From positions 68,488 to 132,487 of the forward strand of contig DASRWI010000032.1 in the NCBI GenBank assembly GCA_035654655.1: DNA of 64,000 nucleotides, given 5' to 3'. Positions within the stretch are counted from its first letter, which is position 1. Each line of letters starts with the position of its first letter. The stretch is from DASRWI01 sp035654655. GTDB taxonomy: Bacteria; Bacteroidota; Ignavibacteria; Ignavibacteriales; Ignavibacteriaceae. Below the pieces are notes generated by a model. That model made no database searches and was not told the origin of the DNA. It worked only from the letters and a program-made list of their open reading frames with translations. Both the position numbers and the translations under genes were made by a program. Below are positions 1-9,194 of the stretch, one piece after another.

Positions 1-288
1 CTCGATGTTTTTAATTATCCTAATCCATTTAAACAAAAAACAAGTTTTACATTTAATCTAACAGAGAATGATGTAAAAGTTCATATTAAGATCTACACAA
101 TTGCAGGAAGATTAATAAAAGAAATTTATCCAAATGATTTATTAAGAGTAGGATTTAATAATATTGAGTGGGATGGAAAAGACCAGGATGGTGATGAAGT
201 TTCTAATGGAGTTTACTTGTATAAAGTTATCATAGAAAAAGATGGCAAAACTGATACAAAAATTCAAAAACTTTCTAAGGTTAAATAA
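1..288 (+). CDS. C-terminal fragment of a large T9SS-exported protein (5' end outside the window)
   Basis: The reading frame is open from base 1 to a TAA at 286-288. The ~95 visible residues form a FlgD-Ig-like/T9SS sorting tail: a VFNYPNPF motif, then IKIYTIAGRLIK, then WDGKDQDGDEVSNGVYLYK, ending in KLSKVK. The tail closely resembles the last ~100 residues of the 1907-residue C25 peptidase at 53679-59402, which ends KLAKVK. The missing part may therefore be a second gingipain/PorU-like peptidase or another giant secreted protein. The family relationship is seen in the sequence; the identity of the N-terminal part is inference. The stop codon overlaps the ATG of the next gene (TAATG), suggesting translational coupling. 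Confidence 0.7.
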   Translation, partial: LDVFNYPNPFKQKTSFTFNLTENDVKVHIKIYTIAGRLIKEIYPNDLLRVGFNNIEWDGKDQDGDEVSNGVYLYKVIIEKDGKTDTKIQKLSKVK

Positions 289-959
289 TGAATAGATTCT
301 TTGCTTTGTTATTCATTTTTATAATTTATTTTAAAGTGCAAGCGCAGGAAATTAAACCTGATAGTACTTTACCTGTTCAATTAATTTATTTTTATGCTGA
401 TTCATATGTTGATTCAATCGTAATTCAGTGGGGGACAGCCACAGAAACTGAAAACTATGGATACAATTTAGAACGTTCTATATCAGCTATAAATAATTTT
501 GAATTTCTTGCCTTTATTTCAGGTAATGGAAATAGTAATTCTCCTAAATTCTATTCTTATACAGATACTTTAATAGATTCAAATAAAGTATATTATTATA
601 GGCTGAAGCAAATAGATACAAATGGTTCATTCAAATATTCTGATACAATTGCAGTTAATTATTTAACATCTGTTGAAGATGAGCAAACACAAAATTATAA
701 CTTCAAATTGTTTCAAAATTATCCTAATCCTTTTAATCCTGAGACAAACATTTCCTTTCAAATATTAGAATCCTCTAAAGTAAAGTTGTTAGTTTATAAC
801 TCGTTAGGTCAATTAATAAAAATATTACTCGATGATGACTTAGAAACTGGGTATCATAGGTTTAAGTTTAGTGCAAAAAACTTATCCAGCGGAGTATATT
901 TTTATCAACTAATAGTTGGTGAAAATACTTTAACAAGAACGATGATTTTAATTAAATAA
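288..959 (+). CDS. Small T9SS-secreted protein with Fn3-like domain and Por-secretion tail
   Basis: A 223-residue protein. Residues 1-19 form a signal peptide (MNRFFALLFIFIIYFKVQAQ). Residues ~30-125 resemble the Fn3-like module common in Bacteroidota secreted proteins (IQWGTATETENYGYNLERS, then YYYRLKQIDTNG). Residues ~140-223 are a classic type A T9SS tail: FQNYPNPFNPETNISF, VYNSLGQLIK, SSGVYFYQL, ending MILIK. Such tails direct export through the type IX translocon. The ATG overlaps the preceding stop codon, so it is probably co-transcribed with the upstream giant protein. No enzymatic motif is visible; a structural or adhesion role is possible but unproven. Confidence 0.75.
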   Translation: MNRFFALLFIFIIYFKVQAQEIKPDSTLPVQLIYFYADSYVDSIVIQWGTATETENYGYNLERSISAINNFEFLAFISGNGNSNSPKFYSYTDTLIDSNKVYYYRLKQIDTNGSFKYSDTIAVNYLTSVEDEQTQNYNFKLFQNYPNPFNPETNISFQILESSKVKLLVYNSLGQLIKILLDDDLETGYHRFKFSAKNLSSGVYFYQLIVGENTLTRTMILIK

Positions 960-1000
960 ATTATATTTTTACTTATCATAATTATCAATGAGGGTTCATT

Positions 1001-2395
1001 ATGAAGAAGTATCTTTTTATTTTCCTTTTTGTAGTTCTTAGTACTTCAAGTTTTCCACAATATCAATTCAATGGATTTGATGGTCAATATCCGGGGGTTA
1101 ATCAAGGTCAATTAGCAGGCGGACTTGGACTTAATTGGATTGATGATGAACTTTTTTATTCTTTCAATTTCAGACCTGAAGTTTCTTTTTTGAATTTTGG
1201 AGTTGGTCTTGATTTAAAACTAGATTTCAACAAAGAAGGTAAATTAAGAAAACAAAACTTCGATGAGTTTTCAGATTATCTGAGTATTATCCGATATGTA
1301 AGATATGGAATGAAGCGGGACCCTGTCTTTATAAAACTTGGAGCGCTTGATTATTATACCCTTGGTCATGGCAGTATTATGTATCAGTATAATAACAGTC
1401 CTTCATTTGATTCCCGTAAAACGGGATTAGTTTTGGATTTAGATTTTGGAAGATTCGGATTTGAATCAATATACAGCAAATTTGCTGAAGCTGGGGTTAT
1501 TGGTTTAAGAGGATATGTTCGTCCACTTCAGTTTACAGCATTAAATATGATTCCAATAATTAGCAATATTGAGGTAGGTGCATCTTATGCTACTGACCTT
1601 GATCCGAATGTGGGAGTCACTTACAGTATTTATGACCCCACTACTAAAAGTTTTATAAATAAAAGAGATAAAGGAGCTATCAGTATAATTGGTTTAGATT
1701 TGGGGTTACCTTTAATTAGCACTAGTATGCTAAATGTTCAATTGTATACTGATTATGCAAAAATTGTTGACTATGGAAGTGGCATTTCAACAGGAGTTAT
1801 GTTAGAGCTAAATGGCTTAGGAATACTCTCAGCACAAGCAAAATTGGAACGTAGATTTAATAATGGGAAATATATACCTGCATATTTTAATAGTTTTTAT
1901 GAAATCGAAAGATTTAGAGCAGATTCAAGTATGACTACTCAAATGGCTGGAACTGATTATCCACCAAATTCAATTACTTCAAAAATACAAAGATTAGAAT
2001 CTATTACGGAGACAGACAATGGGTATTATGGAGAATTAGGATTAAACTTTGCAGGGTTGTTTTTTGTTTTAGGTAGTTACCAAAGATTGGATAAAACTCC
2101 TGAAAGTGGAATTATGCATTTAATGGCTGAAGTTGCTCCTGAGGGTGTTCCTTTTGTTGCACGAGCAGGCTATGATAAAGTAAATATTAAAAATGAAAAA
2201 GATTTAGTTACACTTGATGACAGGTCTTATTTGTTTGCCGAATTAGGATATAAGCCTATGCCTTATATACTAGTTTCGATGGTTTATAATTGGACATATA
2301 CTCCGCTAAGAGATAAGGATGATAATGTAATTGGATTTAAACCTCAAAAGAGAATTGAACCAAGAGTATCTTTTATTTATCCATTTAAGTGGTGA
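1001..2395 (+). CDS. Predicted outer-membrane beta-barrel protein
   Basis: A 464-residue protein with a signal peptide (residues 1-20, ending SSFPQ). The rest is rich in Gly and aromatic residues with alternating-hydrophobicity strands, for example YFAELGYKPMPYILVSMVYNW near the end. The last residues, RIEPRVSFIYPFKW, finish on an aromatic residue as expected for a BAM substrate. I do not recognise a named family. It lies 41 bp after a T9SS cargo gene, with a purine-rich GAGGG ribosome-binding site, so it may belong to a surface/T9SS operon; a PorV/PorQ-like role cannot be assigned from sequence alone. Confidence 0.6.
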   Translation: MKKYLFIFLFVVLSTSSFPQYQFNGFDGQYPGVNQGQLAGGLGLNWIDDELFYSFNFRPEVSFLNFGVGLDLKLDFNKEGKLRKQNFDEFSDYLSIIRYVRYGMKRDPVFIKLGALDYYTLGHGSIMYQYNNSPSFDSRKTGLVLDLDFGRFGFESIYSKFAEAGVIGLRGYVRPLQFTALNMIPIISNIEVGASYATDLDPNVGVTYSIYDPTTKSFINKRDKGAISIIGLDLGLPLISTSMLNVQLYTDYAKIVDYGSGISTGVMLELNGLGILSAQAKLERRFNNGKYIPAYFNSFYEIERFRADSSMTTQMAGTDYPPNSITSKIQRLESITETDNGYYGELGLNFAGLFFVLGSYQRLDKTPESGIMHLMAEVAPEGVPFVARAGYDKVNIKNEKDLVTLDDRSYLFAELGYKPMPYILVSMVYNWTYTPLRDKDDNVIGFKPQKRIEPRVSFIYPFKW

Positions 2396-2406
2396 TAATT
2401 ATAAAA

Positions 2407-2438
2407 AAGTGAGAGGATATTATTATATCCTCTCACTT
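2407..2438. terminator. Bidirectional hairpin terminator between convergent genes
   Basis: A perfect 13-bp inverted repeat (arms 2407-2419 and 2426-2438, AAGTGAGAGGATA with its complement). On the minus strand it is followed by six T residues, making a good intrinsic terminator for the HAD gene, whose TGA stop lies inside one arm. On the plus strand it would end the barrel-protein transcript less cleanly (CTTTATTTCC follows). Confidence 0.75.
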
Positions 2439-3080
2439 TATTTCCTTCTTTATAAATTCATAAAGGTCTTCAACTGTTTTGAAAAGGTAATCAGTTCCTA
2501 AGGCTTTTACTTTATCAATTGAAAGACTATCCCATATGACTGAAACTACTTTTACGTTTGCAGCTCTTGCAGCTTTAATATCAACATGAGAATCACCAAT
2601 CATCAATACTTCATCATTCTGTAAATTAAATTGCTGCATAAACAAATGAATACCTTCAGGTGATGGTTTGTGTTCTTTTACGTGGTCGCCAGTTATAATT
2701 AAATCGAAGTATTCATATATCCCTAACTTCTTTAAAGTAATTACAGAAGCTTCATTACCTTTACCGGTATAAATAGACAAATAAATATTTTTTGATTTTA
2801 AATATTTTAGGATGTCAATTATACCAGGATAGAGATCCGCCATGTGATGATTTTCAGAATAAAAATTATAATAATCTTTTCTTGCTTCATCGTAATTATC
2901 CGGACACCATTGTCTTAAAATAACATCTTCTGTTGGTCCAAATAATTTAATAAGTTCTTCATCTTTATAAGTTCTGTTTAAATATTTTTTAGCAACATAA
3001 TTGAACGATGCAAATATTAATTGATTAGTAGATGTTAAAGTACCATCTATATCAAAAATTATTCCTTTATATTTTTTCAT
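2433..3080 (-). CDS. HAD-superfamily phosphatase (Gph/PpaX-like)
   Basis: A 215-residue haloacid-dehalogenase hydrolase, subfamily IA. Motif I is IIFDIDGTLT at residues 7-16, with nucleophile Asp and acid/base Asp. Motif II is the Thr in LSIYTGKGN, motif III the Lys in EHKPSPEG, and motif IV MIGDSHVDIKAA. The cap resembles phosphoglycolate phosphatase and pyrophosphatase PpaX, but substrate cannot be decided. Its ATG overlaps the last 14 bases of the upstream metallophosphoesterase gene, so the two are co-transcribed and probably translationally coupled. Confidence 0.85.
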   Translation of the reverse strand: MKKYKGIIFDIDGTLTSTNQLIFASFNYVAKKYLNRTYKDEELIKLFGPTEDVILRQWCPDNYDEARKDYYNFYSENHHMADLYPGIIDILKYLKSKNIYLSIYTGKGNEASVITLKKLGIYEYFDLIITGDHVKEHKPSPEGIHLFMQQFNLQNDEVLMIGDSHVDIKAARAANVKVVSVIWDSLSIDKVKALGTDYLFKTVEDLYEFIKKEIK

Positions 3081-4890
3081 TATTCAGTCTAAACCTTATT
3101 ATTGAACCATCCATATTTGTGCAGATGAAACTTCCATCTTCCAGTTCCTGAATAGTATGAACTCTTGATGAACCTTCAAACAAAATAGATTGAATGGTTT
3201 TATAATCCTTATCAACATTATAAACCATTCCATTCCTAATTCCAAAAAGAACGTCACCGGATTTACTTTGACGAATCTCAGTTGGCATTGTATCGCTGAT
3301 TAGATTATCTATATTAAATTCTTTATAAACTTTACCATCGGAAGCATTTGCTATTAAAAATTTCTTTTCAAATGTTTTACAATAAATATAATTTCCATCA
3401 TTTGAGATTCCTAAGGATTCCCAGCAATTTAATTTTTCTCTCCAATTTGTTTTGCCAGTAATTAAATCAATTGAAGATACGTGTCTATCAGGAGATGCAA
3501 CGAAAACACTTTTATCATTTACTAAAGGAACAACAGCAGCAGGGGAGTAATAGAAGTTTGGGTTCTCTGTCCATTTCCAGTTTAATTTTCCCGTTTGAGA
3601 ATCTAAACAGAATAAATAATTATCCCATGAACCGAATAGAATTCTTTTCTTAGTATAGATAGGCCTTGTTTCAATCATTTTTTGTGAAGAATGATTCTCC
3701 CAAAGTAGTTCGAGAGTATTCGCATCATAACAATAAAGAATTCCAGCTGTCGTACCAATAAGCAATTTATCTATATTATCTGTATCAGTGAAAACAGTCA
3801 ATTGAGAAGTAACAGATGAACCTATTGAAATGGTTTCTTTAAGTTTACCTGACTTAACATCAAAGATTAATAATTCTCCCTGAGTGGTTCCGCAGAATAA
3901 TTTATTTTTATAAATATAAGGTTTACTTATGATATTACATTGAACATCATAATGCCATTGTTCATTACCATTTAAATTTAAAACTCTAATTACTCCCCTA
4001 AAAGAAGGATATACTAAATAGTTGTCTTTATACAAAATTGGTACTGTTACAATCTCATCAAAATTTTTATTCCATAAAATCTTAGCATTATAATTTATAA
4101 ATTGTAAAGTATCTATTAAAACAGGTTTTCTTTCCTTGTTCTTTTGAATGCTATACCAAAAATTTTCTTTCCCATTATTATTTATAAAAAAGCTTAATGA
4201 ATCTTTAGAATCTTCAACAACAGTATAGCCCCATCCTTCTTTTCTGTTAAGGGTAGACCTTCCCATTACAACATCAAGGCCATTTGCATTAAAGAATCTA
4301 TTGGCATGTCCGTGACCAACTAAAACAGCTTTTACATTAAATTGATTAAGCACGTTGGTAATTTTAAAAACATTGTCTAACTCTGCATCAAGGGGATGGT
4401 GCTCATAAAAAATAATTTCTTTCCCTGAATCTTTATACTTACTGAGTTTTTCAAATACCCAATTAGCATACTCAGAAGCTATATGACCTCCATGGCTTCT
4501 CATCGGAACTCCGCTGCTTATTCCTATATGAACTGTATTCCCATTTTCAAATAAAAATTTATCATCATTATATAGTTCAATAAACTTGTTTAATCCGCTT
4601 TCACTCCATTTCACGTCGTGATTTCCGGGTATTATATGATAAGGTAATTTTAATAAGTCAAACATCATTTTTGATGAATCAAGCTCCCAATTAAAACCTC
4701 TTTCAGTAATATCACCTGTCATCACCACAAACGATAAATCATTTCTTTTATTAATATCATTTATCACATTTCTTACATCGTTAGTTGCACTTGGGGCACC
4801 AATGTGAATATCTGATAACCAGGCATACTTATAAGTTTGAGGAAAAAGGTTGATGATGGTGAGAAGAAGTACTATTATTAGCTTTTTCAT
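3067..4890 (-). CDS. Exported metallophosphoesterase fused to a PQQ-type beta-propeller
   Basis: I chose the ATG at 4888-4890, giving ~607 residues, because the protein then starts with a clean signal peptide (MKKLIIVLLLTIINLFPQ). A longer start at 4948-4950 would abut the divergent gene with no promoter space. The N-terminal ~260 residues hold all calcineurin-like metallophosphoesterase motifs: D27-x-H29 (LSDIHIG), MTGDITERG, IPGNHDVKW, EHHP and VGHGHAN. The C-terminal ~330 residues form a PQQ/WD-like propeller of repeats such as GELLIFDVKSGKLKE, GILYCYDANTLELLW and NYLFCLDSQTGKLNWKW. A periplasmic phosphatase or nucleotidase with a propeller scaffold is likely; the substrate is unknown. It overlaps and precedes the HAD phosphatase. 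Confidence 0.8.
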   Translation of the reverse strand: MKKLIIVLLLTIINLFPQTYKYAWLSDIHIGAPSATNDVRNVINDINKRNDLSFVVMTGDITERGFNWELDSSKMMFDLLKLPYHIIPGNHDVKWSESGLNKFIELYNDDKFLFENGNTVHIGISSGVPMRSHGGHIASEYANWVFEKLSKYKDSGKEIIFYEHHPLDAELDNVFKITNVLNQFNVKAVLVGHGHANRFFNANGLDVVMGRSTLNRKEGWGYTVVEDSKDSLSFFINNNGKENFWYSIQKNKERKPVLIDTLQFINYNAKILWNKNFDEIVTVPILYKDNYLVYPSFRGVIRVLNLNGNEQWHYDVQCNIISKPYIYKNKLFCGTTQGELLIFDVKSGKLKETISIGSSVTSQLTVFTDTDNIDKLLIGTTAGILYCYDANTLELLWENHSSQKMIETRPIYTKKRILFGSWDNYLFCLDSQTGKLNWKWTENPNFYYSPAAVVPLVNDKSVFVASPDRHVSSIDLITGKTNWREKLNCWESLGISNDGNYIYCKTFEKKFLIANASDGKVYKEFNIDNLISDTMPTEIRQSKSGDVLFGIRNGMVYNVDKDYKTIQSILFEGSSRVHTIQELEDGSFICTNMDGSIIRFRLNNEKI

Positions 4891-4950
4891 ATTAAGTTTA
4901 TTTAATTGTAATATTAAAAATAAATTATCTATAAAGTAAATATACATCAT

Positions 4951-6129
4951 ATGACAAAAAAGATTAAGTTAAAAAAACATGAAGATAGAAGAATTAAAGA
5001 AGGGCATCTCTGGATTTTTAGTAATGAGATAGTAAAACCTGACATTGATATTCAAAATGGAGAGATTGTTGAGGTATATGATTTTGCTGAAAATTATGTC
5101 TGTACAGGTTTTTTCAATAGAAATTCTTTGATCTCTGTTAGAATAATAAGTATTAACAAGATTGAAGACCTTAAAGAATTATTGAGACAAAAAATTCTTA
5201 GGGCTGATAAATTAAGAAAGGACCTTTACTCCGGGAGAAATTCTTATAGAATGATATTTAGTGAAGCTGACCAACTTCCCGGACTGATTATTGATAAATA
5301 TGAAAATACTTATGTACTGCAGGTATATTCATTTGGAATGGAAGCTAATGTTCATTCGATTGTAGAAATTCTTAAAAATGACTTTAATGCTGAAAATATT
5401 TTTACAAAAAATGAAGAATATTTTAGAACATTAGAAGGGCTTCCTATTAAAGATGAAGTATATCTTGGAGAAGATAAGGAAACTATAATTGAAGAATTCG
5501 GAGTTTTATATAAAATAGATTTTAAAGGACACAAGACAGGATTTTATTTCGACCAAACAGATAATAGAATATTTGTTGAAAGATTTGCAAAAGGTAAATC
5601 ATTTATAGATGCCTTTTGTAATGCGGGTGGATTTGGCCTTCATGCATTAAAGGCAGAAGCGAAGAGCGTTATTTTTGTTGATTCATCTAAAAGTGAAATT
5701 GAAAATGCTAAAGCTAATGTTGAGTTAAACAGTCTTCCCTTAGACAGATGCACTTTCATTGCCAAGGATGTATTTGATTACTTTGAAGAATTAGTTAATG
5801 AACAAAAATTATTCGATATAGTAATGATAGATCCTCCGGCATTTGCTAAAAGCAAGAAGAACATAAACCAGGCAATTAAAGGATATGAAAAGTTAAATAG
5901 GTTAGCATTACAGCTAACTAAAGATGAGGGATTTTTGATTACATCTTCTTGTTCCTATCATTTAGATGATGAAGAATTTATTAATATTGTTAAGAGAGCC
6001 GCATATAAAACAAATAAAAATCTGCAGCTGATACATTTTTATAATGCATCTATGGATCACCCGCGGCTGCCTGCAATGTCAGAAACAAAATATTTAAAGT
6101 TTGGCGTTTTCAAAGTATATCAAAGTTAG
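4951..6129 (+). CDS. RlmI-type class I rRNA (cytosine-C5) methyltransferase
   Basis: A 392-residue protein of the RlmI/YwbD family. The N-terminal PUA domain (about residues 2-75) carries the hallmark EGHLWIFSNEI and GFFNRNSLISVRI. A central EEHD-like segment is followed by a Rossmann methyltransferase with SAM motif I (FIDAFCNAGGFGLHAL), an acidic motif II (VIFVDSSKSEI), the catalytic-loop motif IDPPAFAKSKK and a late SSCSYHL. The E. coli homologue makes m5C1962 in 23S rRNA; the same target is inferred here. It is transcribed divergently from the phosphoesterase. Confidence 0.85.
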   Translation: MTKKIKLKKHEDRRIKEGHLWIFSNEIVKPDIDIQNGEIVEVYDFAENYVCTGFFNRNSLISVRIISINKIEDLKELLRQKILRADKLRKDLYSGRNSYRMIFSEADQLPGLIIDKYENTYVLQVYSFGMEANVHSIVEILKNDFNAENIFTKNEEYFRTLEGLPIKDEVYLGEDKETIIEEFGVLYKIDFKGHKTGFYFDQTDNRIFVERFAKGKSFIDAFCNAGGFGLHALKAEAKSVIFVDSSKSEIENAKANVELNSLPLDRCTFIAKDVFDYFEELVNEQKLFDIVMIDPPAFAKSKKNINQAIKGYEKLNRLALQLTKDEGFLITSSCSYHLDDEEFINIVKRAAYKTNKNLQLIHFYNASMDHPRLPAMSETKYLKFGVFKVYQS

Positions 6130-6223
6130 AGGGTGATGATTGTAACATTAAATTATTTTATATTATAAGCCTTTGTTTTTTTAAAACCTCTAAGTTAGTT
6201 TATAAAAGGAAATTGGTGACTAT

Positions 6224-6502
6224 ATGAGTTTACCAGATTTATTTTTACTTCTCATAATTGCAGGAATAGTTGGCTCAATTGGTGAATCTATAACCGGGTA
6301 TTCCAGAGGTGGTTGTTTTGTCTCAATTGCGGTTGGTTTTATTGGAGCTCTATTAGGTTCCTGGATGGCAAAAAAATTTAATCTTCCTGAAATTTTTCAA
6401 TTAAGTGTTGGTAAGGTTGCGTTCCCAATAATTTGGGCTATTATTGGAGCTATTGTATTTACATTAATTTTAAGACTTCTTACTCCTCGTAAAAGGATTT
6501 GA
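6224..6502 (+). CDS. GlsB/YeaQ/YmgE-family small membrane protein
   Basis: A 92-residue protein with three hydrophobic segments (about residues 4-20, 30-50 and 62-85). The pattern IIAGIVGSIGESITGYSRGGCFVSIAVGFIGALLGSWMAKK matches the Transgly_assoc/YeaQ family of inner-membrane, often stress-induced, proteins of unknown molecular function. It lies 21 bp before a MarR gene, so the two may form a small operon, but control by that regulator is only a guess. Confidence 0.75.
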   Translation: MSLPDLFLLLIIAGIVGSIGESITGYSRGGCFVSIAVGFIGALLGSWMAKKFNLPEIFQLSVGKVAFPIIWAIIGAIVFTLILRLLTPRKRI

Positions 6503-6523
6503 GAATGAAAGGTTAAATCGTGT

Positions 6524-6985
6524 ATGGGTACTCATTACAAAGGAAATAAAAAAGAAACTACTGCATTAAATACATATATAAAGTTAATGAGGGCTTCGGA
6601 GTCTATTAATTCTTCAATAAGTTCTATTCTTGTTAAAAAGGGTTTAACATACAGTCAATTTAACATTCTTGAAGTACTTTACCATTTAGGACCTTTATGT
6701 CAAAGAGAAATTGGAGAGAAATTATTAAAGAGTGGTGGTAACATTACTCTTGTTGTTGATAATCTTGAAAAGCAAGGGCTTGTAAAAAGAGAGAAAGATG
6801 AATCGGATAGGCGATATTATAAAATTATACTTACTAAACAGGGGAGAAGTGTAATTGAAAAATTATTTCCAAAATTAGTTCAGTCCATTGTAGAAGAATT
6901 TGTTGTTCTTAATGAGAATGAACAAAATGAATTTCAGAGGATGTGCAAATTAATTGGAATAAAAGATAGAAAGGTTACAGTATAG
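6524..6985 (+). CDS. MarR-family transcriptional regulator
   Basis: A 153-residue winged-helix protein. The N-terminal dimerisation helix is followed by LTYSQFNILEVLYHLGPLCQREIGEKLLKSGGNITLVVDNLEKQGLVKREKDESDRRYYKIILT, a textbook MarR HTH plus wing with the DxRxxxxxLT signature, and then a C-terminal helix. No ligand-specific motif is evident. Its last 11 bases overlap the 3' end of the convergent sirtuin gene. Confidence 0.85.
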   Translation: MGTHYKGNKKETTALNTYIKLMRASESINSSISSILVKKGLTYSQFNILEVLYHLGPLCQREIGEKLLKSGGNITLVVDNLEKQGLVKREKDESDRRYYKIILTKQGRSVIEKLFPKLVQSIVEEFVVLNENEQNEFQRMCKLIGIKDRKVTV

Positions 6986-7697
6986 AATTATAAATTTCTA
7001 CCATTGTATCTCCGGCTTTTCCATAATAATTATCATCTGCAATATAAGAGACTTCAGTTTCTTCAATATTAATTTCAATTAAATATGCCCCATTTTTCTT
7101 AGCTTCATAAATTAACGAAGCTGCCGGATAGACAATTCCAGTAGTTCCAATTATAAAAAAGACATCACAATTCTCAACAGCCTTTTGTGCTGCTTCAAAT
7201 TGGTCTTCTGGTAACATTTCGCCAAACCAAACAACATCTGGTCTAATTAATCCACCACATTTAGTGCAAGTGGGTATATCATTTACTGAAGGGATATCAT
7301 CATTAAAATTTGTTTTACATTTTATGCAGTAATTTCTTTCAATATTTCCATGTAACTCATAAACTATTTTATTACCAGCTCTCTTATGTAAATTATCAAC
7401 ATTTTGAGTTATAACTTTAACATCATACTTATCCTGGAACTTTGTAATAGTCAAATGAGCATTATTGGGTTGTGCACGATGTACAATATCTCTTCTGTGA
7501 TTATACCATTCAGAAACCATCTTAGGATTTTTAAGAAAAGCATTAAAGTTTGCAAGTTCTTCCGGTTTTAGTTTATTCCATATACCATCTACACCTCTAA
7601 AGGTTGGAATTCCACTTTCTGCAGAAATACCTGCTCCAGTATAAAACACTATTTTATTAGCACTTTTTAAAACTTCAATAGTTTTTTCTTTAATCAT
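6975..7697 (-). CDS. cobB: NAD-dependent protein deacylase (sirtuin, CobB-like)
   Basis: A 240-residue SIR2 protein. The NAD-binding GAGISAESGIPTFRG is at residues 21-35, with TQNVDNLH, the catalytic His in ELHGN, and a zinc ribbon with two CxxC pairs (CIKC and CTKC). Tyr65 and Arg68 in EWYNHRR match the YxxR signature of class III sirtuins that remove succinyl/malonyl groups, so desuccinylase as well as deacetylase activity is plausible. The start overlaps the end of the upstream HD-nuclease gene by 8 bp, so they share a transcript. Confidence 0.9.
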   Translation of the reverse strand: MIKEKTIEVLKSANKIVFYTGAGISAESGIPTFRGVDGIWNKLKPEELANFNAFLKNPKMVSEWYNHRRDIVHRAQPNNAHLTITKFQDKYDVKVITQNVDNLHKRAGNKIVYELHGNIERNYCIKCKTNFNDDIPSVNDIPTCTKCGGLIRPDVVWFGEMLPEDQFEAAQKAVENCDVFFIIGTTGIVYPAASLIYEAKKNGAYLIEINIEETEVSYIADDNYYGKAGDTMVEIYNSIL

Positions 7698-8658
7698 CTA
7701 TATTGCCATTTATATTATGTGCATAAAGCTCAGTTTCTGCTAATCTTATAAACTTTGTCCACTTTGAATTTTCATTCTTTTCCAATTCTAAAGCATTCTT
7801 GTATGCATTCGTTTTTGCGCTTAGTTCATCAGCGTGGTAAAGTATAATTGCTTCCAAAGTTTTTGGAACCACTGGAGAAGCATATTCAAGTTTGCCTTGA
7901 TGGCTTAATATTAAATGAAGAATACAGTTTTTTAATTCATCAGGAAAATCAGGAATAGTTTTGATAATAGAGTCAATTTTCATTGCAGAAATGACAATAT
8001 GACCTAAAAGTTTTCCTTTATCAGTGTACTCAAACATATTATCAAAACTAAGTTCTTCTATTTTGCCATAATCGTGAAGCATTGCACCTGCAATAAGAAT
8101 GTCCCTGTTAACTTCAGGATGAAAATCTGCCAACAAATCACAAATCTTAATTATCTCTAAAGTATGTTCTAACAAACCATGAATATAAGAATGGTGCCAT
8201 GCTTTACCCGCTGGCATATTACTGAACTTATCAAAATCATCTTCATTAAAAACTAATTTTAATAATGATTTTATAAATTGATTATTAATCTTATCTATTC
8301 TATTAATAAATTCACATTTCATATCTTCCAAATCTTTTTCGGATTTTCTTAGGAAGTCTTTTACTTCAACTCCGTCTTCAGGAATAGCTAATCTTATTCT
8401 ATCTATTTTAATTTGAAGGTTTCCCTGGTAAGTCGTAATACAACCTCTAACTTTAATTATTGAACCCGGTATCAATGTATCACAAATAGGAGAATCATTA
8501 AAAACCTGAGATATCATTGAGGATTTATTATCAGAGAGTTCAAGGGTATAATAGGTGGTGTTTGTTTTAGAAGTTTTCTTTTCGCATTTTTTCACTATAA
8601 AAAAATGTTCAATCTGTTCTCCTGGTTTCAATTCTAATAATTTTTTCTGTTCAAGCAT
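7690..8658 (-). CDS. OB-fold/HD-domain 3'-5' exoribonuclease, YhaM-like
   Basis: A 322-residue protein. Residues ~14-95 look like an OB-fold nucleic-acid-binding domain (YYTLELSDNKSS, then LIPGSIIKVRGCITTYQGNLQIKIDRI). Residues ~150-300 are an HD phosphohydrolase domain: HHSYIHGLLEHT around 155-166, the metal-binding His195-Asp196 in AMLHDYGK, and the late LSHQGKLEYASPVVP with a following HADELSAK. This arrangement is that of YhaM/CBF1-type exoribonucleases acting on RNA or ssDNA 3' ends. It is co-transcribed with the sirtuin. Confidence 0.8.
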   Translation of the reverse strand: MLEQKKLLELKPGEQIEHFFIVKKCEKKTSKTNTTYYTLELSDNKSSMISQVFNDSPICDTLIPGSIIKVRGCITTYQGNLQIKIDRIRLAIPEDGVEVKDFLRKSEKDLEDMKCEFINRIDKINNQFIKSLLKLVFNEDDFDKFSNMPAGKAWHHSYIHGLLEHTLEIIKICDLLADFHPEVNRDILIAGAMLHDYGKIEELSFDNMFEYTDKGKLLGHIVISAMKIDSIIKTIPDFPDELKNCILHLILSHQGKLEYASPVVPKTLEAIILYHADELSAKTNAYKNALELEKNENSKWTKFIRLAETELYAHNINGNIDD

Positions 8659-8923
8659 AGTAATATTTCTTTATTTCAATAAAAATATTCTTTTTTACTA
8701 TAATTAGAAAGAATAATATTGATAATAAGAATTAAAAAACAGAAATAATGTTTTGTATCTGAATAGTACAAAATTGATATTACATTGTATTATTATATTA
8801 GAACTTAAATTTTAAATCGGAAATTAAGTTCATACTTAAGTATTTAAATTTTAATTATTAATTTATTATCTTAGCAGCGATTTGTTGGGAAAAATAAGAT
8901 AACTTAAACATAATTATAAGAAT
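8659..8923. other. Intergenic promoter region between divergent genes, with one weak stem
   Basis: This 265-bp, very AT-rich stretch separates the minus-strand HD nuclease from the plus-strand 73-codon gene and must hold both promoters. The only structure I see is TTATCTTA at 8866-8873 facing TAAGATAA at 8895-8902, a perfect 8-bp inverted repeat with a 21-nt loop ending about 20 bp before the small gene's ATG. It could be an operator or a leader hairpin. Confidence 0.35.
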
Positions 8924-9145
8924 ATGCCAAAAATAAATTTAACAAATAAGCCTTATACAGAACAAATTAGAATTCTTAAAGATTATATGGCCCGCCGAGA
9001 ACAGCATAAAAACCAAAGTCCTGTAACCGTTGAGCAAATATGCAATAAATTTAAACATAATAGATTAATTAGTGATAAAGCTAAATACAACTATTTTGAT
9101 AAATTATTTAGAGCCGCAAAAGGAGAGAGAGTCGAAAGGCACTAA
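8924..9145 (+). CDS. Small basic orphan protein (73 residues)
   Basis: I do not recognise a family. The protein is 73 residues, Lys/Arg/Asn rich and predicted soluble and mostly helical. The segment VTVEQICNKFKHNRLISDKAKYNYFDKLFRAAKGERVERH could form two or three basic helices, which would suit nucleic-acid binding, but that is a guess. It has its own upstream spacer and a perfect 18-bp hairpin downstream, so it is likely a monocistronic, genuinely expressed gene. Confidence 0.5.
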   Translation: MPKINLTNKPYTEQIRILKDYMARREQHKNQSPVTVEQICNKFKHNRLISDKAKYNYFDKLFRAAKGERVERH

Positions 9146-9194
9146 ATAGTTCTATTTTATCCATCTTTTTCTCGAAAGTCCCAACCTTTACTGA

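Noticed and set aside
4891..4950. Upstream ATG giving a 20-residue extension of the metallophosphoesterase
   Set aside because: The extension precedes a clear signal peptide and would abut the divergent start at 4951, leaving no promoter.
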